Source: Chloroflexota bacterium
Lineage (GTDB): Bacteria > Chloroflexota > Limnocylindria > Limnocylindrales > CSP1-4
Reading direction: 5' to 3'
Length of the DNA: 8,034 nucleotides
Assembly: GCA_021790375.1 (NCBI GenBank)
Contig: JAJYEB010000072.1
Span: 1 to 8,034, forward strand
Below, in pieces: positions 1-5,859 of the stretch (positions are counted from its first letter, which is position 1; each line of letters begins with the position of its first letter). Made by a program: the position numbers and the translations under genes. The notes under the pieces were generated by a model. That model was not told the DNA's origin, made no database searches, and saw only the letters and a list, made by a program, of their open reading frames with translations.

Positions 1-783
1 GACCTGGGCGACCAGCAGGCGGCCCTCTTCGGCCAGACGTGCTTCTCCGCCGGCGAGGCGAAGAACACCTACGGCACGGGCTGCTTCATGCTCCTGAACA
101 CGGGCACCAAGCCGATCCAGTCCAAGAGCGGCCTCCTCACCACCCTGGGCTACAAGATCGGCAAGGAGCCGGCCGTGTATGCCCTCGAGGGCTCCATCGC
201 GATCACCGGCGCCCTGGTGCAGTGGCTGCGCGACAACCTGGGCATGATCAAGACCTCGCCCGAGATCGAGGAGCTGGCCAAGACCGTCGACGACAACGGC
301 GGGGTGTACTTCGTGCCGGCCTTCTCGGGCCTCTTCGCGCCGTACTGGAAGAACGACGCACGTGGCGTGATCGCCGGCCTGACCCGCTACGTCAACAAGG
401 GCCACATCGCCCGGGCAGTGCTCGAGGCGACGGCCTGGCAGACCCGCGAGGTGCTCGACGCGATGAACGCCGACTCCGGCGTCGCGCTGACCGCCCTCAA
501 GGTCGACGGCGGCATGGTGTACAACGAGCTGCTCATGCAGTTCCAGTCCGACGTCCTCGCGGTGCCGGTCATCCGCCCGAAGGTGGCGGAGACGACGGCC
601 CTCGGCGCTGCCTACGCGGCCGGCCTCGCGGTCGGCTTCTGGAACGCGGTCGAGGACCTGCGCGCCAACTGGCAGAAGGACAAGGAATGGCATCCGCAGA
701 TGGACGCCGCCACCCGCGACAAGGACTACAAGCTCTGGAAGAAGGCCGTCACTCGGACGTTCGAGTGGGTCGAGAACCACTGA
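1..783 (+). CDS. glpK: Glycerol kinase, C-terminal part (5' end outside window)
   Basis: Glycerol kinase phosphorylates glycerol with ATP to sn-glycerol-3-phosphate in the cytoplasm. The reading frame is open from base 1, so the gene starts upstream; 260 codons are visible, about half of the usual ~500. The visible part opens with the family signature GDQQAALFGQ, then KNTYGTGCF and NTGTK, and later has ALEGS, a PAFSGLFAPYW stretch, VDGG, LLMQFQSD and ETTALGAAYAAGLAVGFW, all characteristic of the FGGY-family C-terminal ATPase domain of GlpK. The 'SGLFAPYW' and 'ELRANW'-like forms recall actinobacterial enzymes. The region matching the IIA-Glc docking segment of the E. coli enzyme (PGIETTER) reads PQMDAATRDKDY, so that type of inhibition is unlikely. 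The His that HPr phosphorylates in Firmicutes GlpK would lie just upstream and cannot be checked. A 47-nt gap separates the gene from the G3P dehydrogenase. Identity is very secure. Confidence 0.96.
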   Translation, partial: DLGDQQAALFGQTCFSAGEAKNTYGTGCFMLLNTGTKPIQSKSGLLTTLGYKIGKEPAVYALEGSIAITGALVQWLRDNLGMIKTSPEIEELAKTVDDNGGVYFVPAFSGLFAPYWKNDARGVIAGLTRYVNKGHIARAVLEATAWQTREVLDAMNADSGVALTALKVDGGMVYNELLMQFQSDVLAVPVIRPKVAETTALGAAYAAGLAVGFWNAVEDLRANWQKDKEWHPQMDAATRDKDYKLWKKAVTRTFEWVENH

Positions 784-800
784 GCACCTGAACGAATCCG

Positions 801-818
801 GACCCCGGAGGCCGGGTC
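801..818 (+). other. Small stem-loop directly before the glpA ribosome binding site
   Basis: GACCCCGG (801-808) pairs with CCGGGTC (812-818), giving 7 base pairs with one bulged C and the three-base loop AGG. It lies in the 47-nt glpK-glpA gap and ends next to the Shine-Dalgarno-like GGAGAG at 819-824. No T-tract follows, so it is not a standard intrinsic terminator. It could act as an RNA processing or stability element or tune translation. In DNA this GC-rich such a stem can also arise by chance. Confidence 0.35.
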
Positions 819-830
819 GGAGAGCCAGCA

Positions 831-2015
831 ATGAGCCTTGAGAACCGTTCGCCCGCACCGCACGTCGTGATCGTGGGTGGGGGCGGCACGGGCGGGGCGC
901 TGGCCCTCGACCTGGTCCTTCGGGGCCTCCGGGTCACGCTCGTCGAACGCGGCGAGATCACCTCCGGGACCACGGGCCGCCACCACGGCCTGCTCCACAG
1001 CGGGGCACGGTACGCGGTCAACGACGCGGAATCCGCGGTCGAATGCATCGAGGAGAACCAGCTCCTGCGCCGCGTGGCGCCCGGCTCGTTCGAGGAGAAC
1101 GACGGGCTCTTCGTCGGCATCGACGACGAGGACATGGCGTACGGGGAGAAGCTCTTCGCCGCGTGCGGAGCGACCGGGATCCCTGCCCGCTGGCTCTCGC
1201 CCGCCGAGGCGCTCCGCCTCGAGCCCAACCTCAACCCGGCGCTCAAGGGCGCAATCCAGGTGCCCGACGCCACCTTCGACGCGATGCGCCTGCCGCTCCG
1301 CTGGTTCGCTTCGGCGAAGGCTCGCGGCGCGGTGATCGAGCCCTTCTGCGAGGTCACCTCGTTCGTCGTGCGCGACCGGTGCGTGGCGGGCGTGCGCGGA
1401 CGCGATCACCGCAGCGGGAAGGACTTCGAGATCGGCGCCGACCTCGTGGTCAACGCCGGCGGGCCGTGGGCCGAGAAGATCGCCGCGATGGCCGGGGTCG
1501 ACGTTCCGATTCAGCCGTCCCCGGGCGTCCTCCTGGCCCTGCGCGGCCGGCTGTGCAACATGGTCGTCAACCGCATGCACAAGTCGGGTGACGGCGACAT
1601 CGTCGTCCCGCAGCGGGCACTGTCGATCGTCGGGACCAGCTCCTGGGTCGTGGAAGATCCCGACGATCTCGGCGTGCCCGAGGACCACGTCCAGAAGATG
1701 TACCAGGAGGGGGCGAAGCTGATCCCGGCGGTCATGTCCGCGCCGTTCCGCCAGGCCTGGTCGGCCGCCCGCCCGCTGATCGGGTCCCGCGAGGCGTCCA
1801 CCGGCCGCGAGCTCAGCCGCACCTTCAAGTGCTTCGACCACCTGGAGCAGGACGGCGTGGAGGGCTTCGTCACGATCTCGGGCGGCAAAGCGACCACCGC
1901 CCGCGCCATGGCGGAGACGACCGCCAACGTCATCTGCGGCAAGCTCGGGGTCGATGCGCCCTGCCGGACGCGCGACACCGTCCTGCTGCCGCACACGGCC
2001 CACTACGCGGCATGA
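831..2015 (+). CDS. glpA: FAD-dependent glycerol-3-phosphate dehydrogenase, short GlpA type
   Basis: This 394-residue flavoprotein should oxidise sn-glycerol-3-phosphate to dihydroxyacetone phosphate, passing electrons toward quinone. The N-terminal dinucleotide-binding motif is VVIVGGGGTGG (residues 12-22), with E39 ending the second strand. It is followed by TGRHHGLLHSGARYAVNDAE (48-67), a close match to the GlpA signature of the anaerobic enzyme, then ECIEEN, PDATFD, VVNAGGPWAEKIA (207-219), SIVGTSS (265-271), the substrate-side ARPL near 313-316 and a C-terminal FAD motif VTISGGKATTARAMAE (347-362). It resembles GlpA more than GlpD. E. coli GlpA has about 540 residues with a C-terminal cysteine-rich BFD-like [2Fe-2S] domain; this protein stops right after the FAD domain and lacks it. 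ATG 831 has GGAGAG at 819-824, six bases upstream. The next gene starts four bases after the stop and encodes an SdhB-like Fe-S protein, the likely electron acceptor (inference). Confidence 0.92.
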   Translation: MSLENRSPAPHVVIVGGGGTGGALALDLVLRGLRVTLVERGEITSGTTGRHHGLLHSGARYAVNDAESAVECIEENQLLRRVAPGSFEENDGLFVGIDDEDMAYGEKLFAACGATGIPARWLSPAEALRLEPNLNPALKGAIQVPDATFDAMRLPLRWFASAKARGAVIEPFCEVTSFVVRDRCVAGVRGRDHRSGKDFEIGADLVVNAGGPWAEKIAAMAGVDVPIQPSPGVLLALRGRLCNMVVNRMHKSGDGDIVVPQRALSIVGTSSWVVEDPDDLGVPEDHVQKMYQEGAKLIPAVMSAPFRQAWSAARPLIGSREASTGRELSRTFKCFDHLEQDGVEGFVTISGGKATTARAMAETTANVICGKLGVDAPCRTRDTVLLPHTAHYAA

Positions 2016-2019
2016 ACCG

Positions 2020-2754
2020 ATGAGCGACTCCGTCACGTTCCGGGTGCACCGCTTCAAGCAGGGCGATGCGGCGTCCCACCACGACAGCTTCGAGTTCGAG
2101 CCGGGGCCGCGCTCGACGGTGCTGGATGCCCTGACCGCCATCCGCCGCACGCAGGACCCGACCCTCACCCTCCGGCACTCGTGCTTCCACGCTTCCTGCG
2201 GGACGTGCGGCATGAAGGTGAACGGCCGGGAGGTCCTCGCGTGCGTGACCAACGTGCGCGAGCTCGGCACCGGCGAGGTGACGGTCGATCCACTGGACAA
2301 CGCCCCCCTGGTCAGCGACCTGGTGGTGGACATGGGCCCGTTCTTCGCGCGGCTCAACGCGGTGGAGCGTCCCCTGGTCCGGGAGAGCGAGCTGGTGCCC
2401 GGGGCCCACACGGCGTCGGGCATTCCGCAGCCCCTCCGCTACGAGGACTGCATCGAGTGCGGGATCTGCATCTCGGCCTGCCCGATCGCCGCCACCGACC
2501 CGGAGTACCTGGGGCCCGCGGCGCTCGCCGCCGCCGACCGGGTGCGCGAGGAGCCGCGGGGTGGTGACGTCCCCTTCGTGCTCGGCCTGGCGGATGACCC
2601 GCACGGCGCCTGGCGCTGCCACGTGGCGTTCGAGTGCAGCGAGGCGTGCCCGTCGAACGTGGATCCGGCGGGTCACATCATGCAGCTGCGTCGCTCCCTG
2701 ATCGGGCGCCGCTGGAGGGCCCTGCTCGCACAGCCAGTGGAGGCCGGACGATGA
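2020..2754 (+). CDS. Succinate dehydrogenase/fumarate reductase-type iron-sulfur subunit (SdhB-like)
   Basis: A 244-residue three-cluster Fe-S protein of the SdhB/FrdB family, which carries electrons from a flavoprotein to a membrane quinone site. The N-terminal plant-type ferredoxin domain has C55, C60, C63 and C75 for [2Fe-2S] (C-x4-C-x2-C, then C 12 residues on). The C-terminal domain has C144-x2-C147-x2-C150-x3-C154-P and C200-x5-C206-x3-C210-P. By analogy with E. coli SdhB, C144/C147/C150/C210 hold [4Fe-4S] and C154/C200/C206 hold [3Fe-4S]. Length is normal. ATG 2020 was chosen because upstream in-frame codons encode an unconserved Arg/Pro-rich stretch inside glpA, and the family N-terminus (VTFRVHRF) begins just after it. 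The stop overlaps the sdhC-like start (ATGA). No sdhA is visible; the flavoprotein next to it is GlpA. The fold is certain, but whether the partner is SdhA or GlpA is open, so no symbol is given. Confidence 0.93.
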   Translation: MSDSVTFRVHRFKQGDAASHHDSFEFEPGPRSTVLDALTAIRRTQDPTLTLRHSCFHASCGTCGMKVNGREVLACVTNVRELGTGEVTVDPLDNAPLVSDLVVDMGPFFARLNAVERPLVRESELVPGAHTASGIPQPLRYEDCIECGICISACPIAATDPEYLGPAALAAADRVREEPRGGDVPFVLGLADDPHGAWRCHVAFECSEACPSNVDPAGHIMQLRRSLIGRRWRALLAQPVEAGR

Positions 2755-3194
2755 CCGACCGAACCGCGCCCACGGGGCGGACTGCGCTGCCGGACGCGAC
2801 GGCGCCGTCCAGTGCCCGCCGCCGGGGGGTCGCCGGCTGGGTGGACGTCCGCGGCCGCCGGCTGGGCGGCTGGGCGTTCATCCTCAACCGGGTCACCGGC
2901 CTGGGCGTCCTGTTCTACCTGTACCTGCACCTGCTGGTGCTCTCGCAGCTGGCGATCGGCCCGGGTGCCTGGGATTCCCTCCTGAAGAACTGGTTCCTGA
3001 ACCCGGTGTTCCTGGTTCTCGACGTGGTGCTGCTGGCGGGCCTGCTGATCCATGGATTGAACGGGATCCGCGTCTCCCTGGTCGGGTTCGGGCTGGTGGT
3101 GAGCCGCCAGAAGGCGCTGCTGGGCGCGTTCGGTACGATCGGGGCCATCGTGCTGCTGATCGGCACGCTGATGTTCATCAGCCATGGGGGTTGA
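2751..3194 (+). CDS. SdhC-like cytochrome b-type membrane anchor
   Basis: A 147-residue membrane protein of the succinate dehydrogenase cytochrome b subunit family, expected to bind heme b and quinone and hold the Fe-S subunit at the membrane. A polar, Arg/Ala/Thr-rich cytoplasmic tail of about 38 residues precedes three predicted transmembrane helices (about 41-68, 84-110 and 123-144). Helix 1 carries NRVTG, matching the HR(V/I)(S/T)G quinone-site motif, with R47 at the place of E. coli SdhC R31. His60 in LYLHLLVLSQ and His101 in LIHGLNGIR are candidate heme ligands; H-x3-GIR is a family hallmark. Relative to E. coli SdhC, S27 becomes F43 and H30 becomes N46. ATG 2751 overlaps the previous stop (ATGA) and has a strong GGAGG at 2739-2743, seven bases upstream. 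It should pair with the next gene. Confidence 0.88.
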   Translation: MTDRTAPTGRTALPDATAPSSARRRGVAGWVDVRGRRLGGWAFILNRVTGLGVLFYLYLHLLVLSQLAIGPGAWDSLLKNWFLNPVFLVLDVVLLAGLLIHGLNGIRVSLVGFGLVVSRQKALLGAFGTIGAIVLLIGTLMFISHGG

Positions 3195-3198
3195 GGCG

Positions 3199-3624
3199 AT
3201 GACGGGCCCGACCGACGAGTTGCGCGCGGCGCCGGGAGGCGGGCGCGAGCTTCCCGAGCGCTGGGCGCCCGAGGAGCGTGACACGCTGCCCGGCGTGGGG
3301 TGGGCGTGGCAGGCGATCACCGGGGCGCTGGTGCTGGTGCTGCTCACGCTGCACATGATCGCGAACCACTTCGTGGTCCAGGGCGGTCTGCGCGACTACC
3401 AGCAGGTGATCGCCTACATCACCAACCCGATCATCCTGCCCCTGGAGACGCTGTTCCTCGTGGTGGTCAGCTGGCATGGCCTGCTCGGGCTCCGGGCGGT
3501 GATCTTCGACTTCGGACTGAGCGCCCGCGCCGAACGGATCGTGACGCGCGTGTTCGTGGTGGTCTGGCTGGCCACGATCGTGTACGGCGTGACGCTCCTG
3601 GCCATCCTCGTCACCCGCCCGTGA
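3199..3624 (+). CDS. SdhD-like cytochrome b-type membrane anchor
   Basis: A 141-residue membrane protein that should form the second half of the anchor with the preceding SdhC-like protein. After about 32 polar residues there are three predicted transmembrane helices (about 36-60, 79-105 and 115-138). Helix 1 contains TLHMIANHF (His52, His57) and helix 2 contains SWHGLLGLRAVIFDFG (His93). The H-x3-GLR-x-VI-x-D pattern is typical of SdhD and of the second hydrophobic subunit of type A enzymes. With His60 and His101 of the partner, four helix histidines are available, enough for two b hemes (inference). An in-frame ATG at 3184 would add five residues and overlap the previous gene by 11 nt with no ribosome site; ATG 3199 leaves a 4-nt gap, sits behind GGGGG/GAGG and is preferred. 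The stop overlaps the dhaM GTG (GTGA). Confidence 0.85.
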   Translation: MTGPTDELRAAPGGGRELPERWAPEERDTLPGVGWAWQAITGALVLVLLTLHMIANHFVVQGGLRDYQQVIAYITNPIILPLETLFLVVVSWHGLLGLRAVIFDFGLSARAERIVTRVFVVVWLATIVYGVTLLAILVTRP

Positions 3625-4091
3625 GCGCGACAGGGGAAGGCGCGGTGGACGGCCCGGGGGGCGGACCGTCCACGCCGCTGGTCGGCGTGGTCGTGGCGTC
3701 GCACTCGGTTCGCGTCGCCGAGGGGATCGTCGAGCTGGCGCTCCAGATGGCCCGCGAGCAGGCCCCGGACATCCGGGTGATCGCGGCGGGCGGCGCGGCG
3801 GACGGCACGCTCGGCGAGGATCCGGGGCGCATCGCAGCGGCGATCGAGGCAGCCGACGCGGGGGCGGGCGTGGTGGTGCTGGTGGACTTCAACGGCGCGG
3901 TGCACGCGACGCGGTTCGCGCTCGAGAGCCTGCTCGATCCCGCCCTCGCGGAACGCGTCCGGGTCAGCGGTGGCCCGCTCGTCGAGGGCGCCGTGTTCGC
4001 CGCCGTCCAGGCGAGCGTCGGGGACGATCTCGAGACCGTGCACGCGACGGCCGAGGCGGCCGCGTCCTACGACAAGCACGTTGCCGACTGA
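3621..4091 (+). CDS. dhaM: PTS-dependent dihydroxyacetone kinase phosphoryl carrier DhaM (EIIA-man-like domain only)
   Basis: DhaM takes a phosphoryl group from HPr and passes it to ADP bound in DhaL, which with DhaK phosphorylates dihydroxyacetone. The 156-residue protein shows VGVVVASHSVRVAEGIVELA (21-40), the DhaM signature in which His28 of SHS is the phosphorylated residue. It then has AAGGAADGTLGED (55-67), a VVVLVDFNGA strand-loop in place of the usual DLGSA, and GPLVEGAVFAAVQAS (118-132). It is a lone EIIA-type domain; E. coli DhaM also carries HPr and Enzyme I domains. GTG 3621 overlaps the sdhD-like stop (GTGA) but has no ribosome site. GTG 3645, behind GGGGAAGG, is a good alternative giving 148 residues with the same domain. 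DhaK, DhaL and HPr are not in the window, while Enzyme I lies about 2.9 kb downstream. Coupling to the anchor genes ties the whole block to glycerol/dihydroxyacetone use. Confidence 0.9.
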   Translation: MSATGEGAVDGPGGGPSTPLVGVVVASHSVRVAEGIVELALQMAREQAPDIRVIAAGGAADGTLGEDPGRIAAAIEAADAGAGVVVLVDFNGAVHATRFALESLLDPALAERVRVSGGPLVEGAVFAAVQASVGDDLETVHATAEAAASYDKHVAD

Positions 4092-4113
4092 CGCGCCGGC
4101 ACCGGGGCGGCCG

Positions 4114-5151
4114 ATGCGGATCGCGGTGATCGGGGCCGGATCGGTGGGCTGCGTGCTGGCAGGGTGCCTCGCGGAGGGCGGCCAGAGCGTGACCCTGGTG
4201 GGCCGCTCCGCGCCCGAGCGTCCGGGCCGGGGGACGCTCGAGCTCGTCGGTCCCGGCGAGGGTCGCCGGACGGTGGAGGTGGAGCGGCGGGACGGCGCGG
4301 CCGGCCTGCCGGCGGACCTCGATGCGGCGATCCTCGCCGTGAAGCGGTTCGACCTCGAGGCCGCGACCGACGTGCTGCGGGACCTCCCCGGAGTCCCCGC
4401 GGTCACGGTCCAGAACGGGATCGGCGCGGAGGAGCTGGTGGCGGGACGGCGCCCCGGGGCCGGCCTGATCGCCGCGTCACTGACCACGGCGGTGGGCCTC
4501 GGGCCGGGCGGCGAGGCGCTGTGGCTGAACCGTGGCGGCATCGGCCTCGCGCGCATGGAAGGGGAGATCGACGAACTCGTGGCGGCGCTGGCCGGGGCGT
4601 TCGACGCGGGAGGCCTGCGGGCGGCCGTGTATCCGGACGCGGCCGCCATGAAGTGGTCCAAGCTACTCGGCAACCTGGTGGGGAACGCCACGAGCGCGCT
4701 GATCGACCTGGACGTGAGCGCGGTCTACGCGGACCCGGCGCTGTACGCGATCGAGCGGAGGCAGGAACTGGAGGCGCTCGCCGTGATGACGGCGCTCCGC
4801 CTGCGTCCGGTGGCCCTGCCCGGTGCCGACGTCCCGCTGCTCGCGCGGGCCTTCCGGCTGCCGGCCGCGCTGGGCCGGCCCGTCCTGGCACGGATCCTGG
4901 GGCGGGCGCGCGGCGGGAAGATGCCGTCCCTCAGGATCGCCCTGCTCCGGGGACCCGCCCCGACCGAGGTGACGTGGCTCAACGGCGCGGTGGCCGCGGC
5001 GGCCGTGCGCACGGGGATCGGAGCCCCGGTCAACGCCACGCTCTCCCGGCTGGTCGAGGAGGCCGCCTCCGATCCCGCGCGGCGGGAGTGGTTCCGGGGG
5101 CGCCCCGATCGCCTCGTCTCGGCGGTGGTCGGGTCGCTGGCGAGCGGCTGA
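4114..5151 (+). CDS. panE: Ketopantoate reductase family protein (2-dehydropantoate 2-reductase, PanE/ApbA-like)
   Basis: The family reduces 2-dehydropantoate to pantoate with NADPH in coenzyme A synthesis. The 345-residue protein starts at the Rossmann strand MRIAVIGAGSVGCVLAGCLA, with GxGxxG at residues 7-12 and R31 placed to contact the NADPH phosphate. K77 (AVKRFD) and N101 (TVQNGIG) match conserved active-site residues. The C-terminal domain has W181-S-K183-L-L-G-N187-L-V-G-N191, lining up with catalytic K176, N180 and N184 of E. coli PanE, then a KMPSL segment and TEVTWLNGAV with E285. It is longer than E. coli PanE (about 303 residues); the extra length lies mainly around 225-270, rich in Ala, Leu and Arg. 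ATG 4114 was chosen because the Rossmann fold begins there; upstream in-frame codons run into dhaM. It follows dhaM by 22 nt. Family assignment is solid, but PanE-like paralogs with other 2-oxo acid substrates are common, so the substrate is less certain. Confidence 0.85.
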   Translation: MRIAVIGAGSVGCVLAGCLAEGGQSVTLVGRSAPERPGRGTLELVGPGEGRRTVEVERRDGAAGLPADLDAAILAVKRFDLEAATDVLRDLPGVPAVTVQNGIGAEELVAGRRPGAGLIAASLTTAVGLGPGGEALWLNRGGIGLARMEGEIDELVAALAGAFDAGGLRAAVYPDAAAMKWSKLLGNLVGNATSALIDLDVSAVYADPALYAIERRQELEALAVMTALRLRPVALPGADVPLLARAFRLPAALGRPVLARILGRARGGKMPSLRIALLRGPAPTEVTWLNGAVAAAAVRTGIGAPVNATLSRLVEEAASDPARREWFRGRPDRLVSAVVGSLASG

Positions 5152-5185
5152 CGGGCCGGCTCCCCGCCGGACACGGGGGCCCGTG
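5151..5185 (+). repeat. Overlapping inverted repeats after panE (possible terminator or operator)
   Basis: ACGGGCC (5151-5157) is the exact inverse of GGCCCGT (5178-5184). Inside it CCGGC (5156-5160) can pair with GCCGG (5166-5170) around TCCCC. A second palindrome, CACGGG-GG-CCCGTG, spans 5172-5185. The folds exclude one another in part. None is followed by a T-run, so a standard intrinsic terminator is not supported. Given the location between the end of the presumed glycerol operon and the plsY promoter, a terminator-like hairpin or a protein-binding site are both possible. Confidence 0.35.
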
Positions 5186-5215
5186 CCTGGCGCCGGGGTG
5201 CGCGGGGCGGCACCG

Positions 5216-5221
5216 TATACT
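5216..5221 (+). promoter_or_regulatory. Probable -10 box of a leaderless plsY promoter
   Basis: TATACT matches the bacterial -10 consensus TATAAT at five of six bases and is a rare AT-rich spot in this DNA. Eight bases separate it from the plsY ATG at 5230, so transcription would begin at or next to the start codon. No purine-rich ribosome site lies between, which fits a leaderless message. No convincing -35 box is visible about 17 bases upstream. The layout resembles the TANNNT leaderless promoters known from Deinococcus. Confidence 0.6.
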
Positions 5222-5229
5222 CGCCCGTC

Positions 5230-5859
5230 ATGGACGTGGGAGCCGTGGTCCGGGCCGTCGCGGTCGTGGTCGTCGCGTATCTCGTCGGCGGGATCCCCTG
5301 GGGGGTCATCGTGGCCCGGCTGGCCGGGGGACCCGATCCGAGGTCGATCGGGAGCGGCCACACCGGCGGAGCGAACGTGGCGCGCGCACTGGGGCTGCGC
5401 TTCGCGGTGCTCTCGGGGTTCCTCGACATCTGCAAGGGGATCGCCGCGGTGCTGATCGCCCGGCTCGTCGGCGCCGGGGCGGTGGTGGAGATCCTGGCCG
5501 CCCTCGCCGCGATCATCGGGCACAGCCGCTCGCCGTTCCTCGGCATGCAGGGGGGCAGGGGAGTCTCGGCCGGGTTCGGCGGGCTGCTGGTGATCCAGCC
5601 GATCGTGGCGGTGCTGATCATCCCGGTGTTCGCGATCGTGTTCCTGGCCAGCCGCTACTCGTCGCTGGCGTCGCTGACGGGCTCCGCGGCGGCTGGCGTG
5701 GGCCTTGCCGCGATCGCCGCGTTCACCAACCAGCCGCCCGTCTACTACGGCTATGCGATCGCGGGGCCGCTGCTGATCTGGGTGTTCCACCACGACAACA
5801 TCGCCCGCCTGCTCTCGGGCACGGAGCGACGCTTCGGCCGGCCGCCAGGCGCCCGCTAG
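5230..5859 (+). CDS. plsY: Acyl-phosphate:glycerol-3-phosphate acyltransferase PlsY
   Basis: This integral membrane enzyme transfers an acyl chain from acyl-phosphate (made by PlsX, not seen here) to G3P, giving lysophosphatidic acid, the first step of phospholipid synthesis. The 209-residue length is normal, with several hydrophobic helices. All three family motifs are present: GSGHTGGANVAR (41-52; S42, N49 and R52 conserved), GHSRSPFLGMQGGRGVSAG (97-115) and HHDNIARLLSGTE (187-199; N190 and E199 conserved). LDICKG (65-70) and SRYSSLASLTG (141-151) also match. Motif 2 usually reads GGKG; here it is GGRG, a conservative change. The partial ATG start at 5230 has no ribosome site and a TATACT box eight bases before it, suggesting leaderless translation. 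The stop TAG is followed at once by the ATG of the next gene. It competes with the upstream GlpA for G3P. Confidence 0.93.
   Translation: MDVGAVVRAVAVVVVAYLVGGIPWGVIVARLAGGPDPRSIGSGHTGGANVARALGLRFAVLSGFLDICKGIAAVLIARLVGAGAVVEILAALAAIIGHSRSPFLGMQGGRGVSAGFGGLLVIQPIVAVLIIPVFAIVFLASRYSSLASLTGSAAAGVGLAAIAAFTNQPPVYYGYAIAGPLLIWVFHHDNIARLLSGTERRFGRPPGAR

Noticed and set aside
726..2423. A 565-codon open frame on the minus strand across glpA and the sdhB-like gene
   Set aside because: It lies antisense to two proteins with strong family motifs, has an Arg/Gly/Ala/Asp-rich composition typical of GC-rich shadow frames and shows no recognisable domain.
2020..3624. Ordinary succinate dehydrogenase operon
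   Set aside because: The Fe-S and anchor subunits fit, but the flavoprotein in the SdhA place has the GlpA signature and no SdhA features, and flanking genes concern glycerol. It stays an alternative only if sdhA lies elsewhere.
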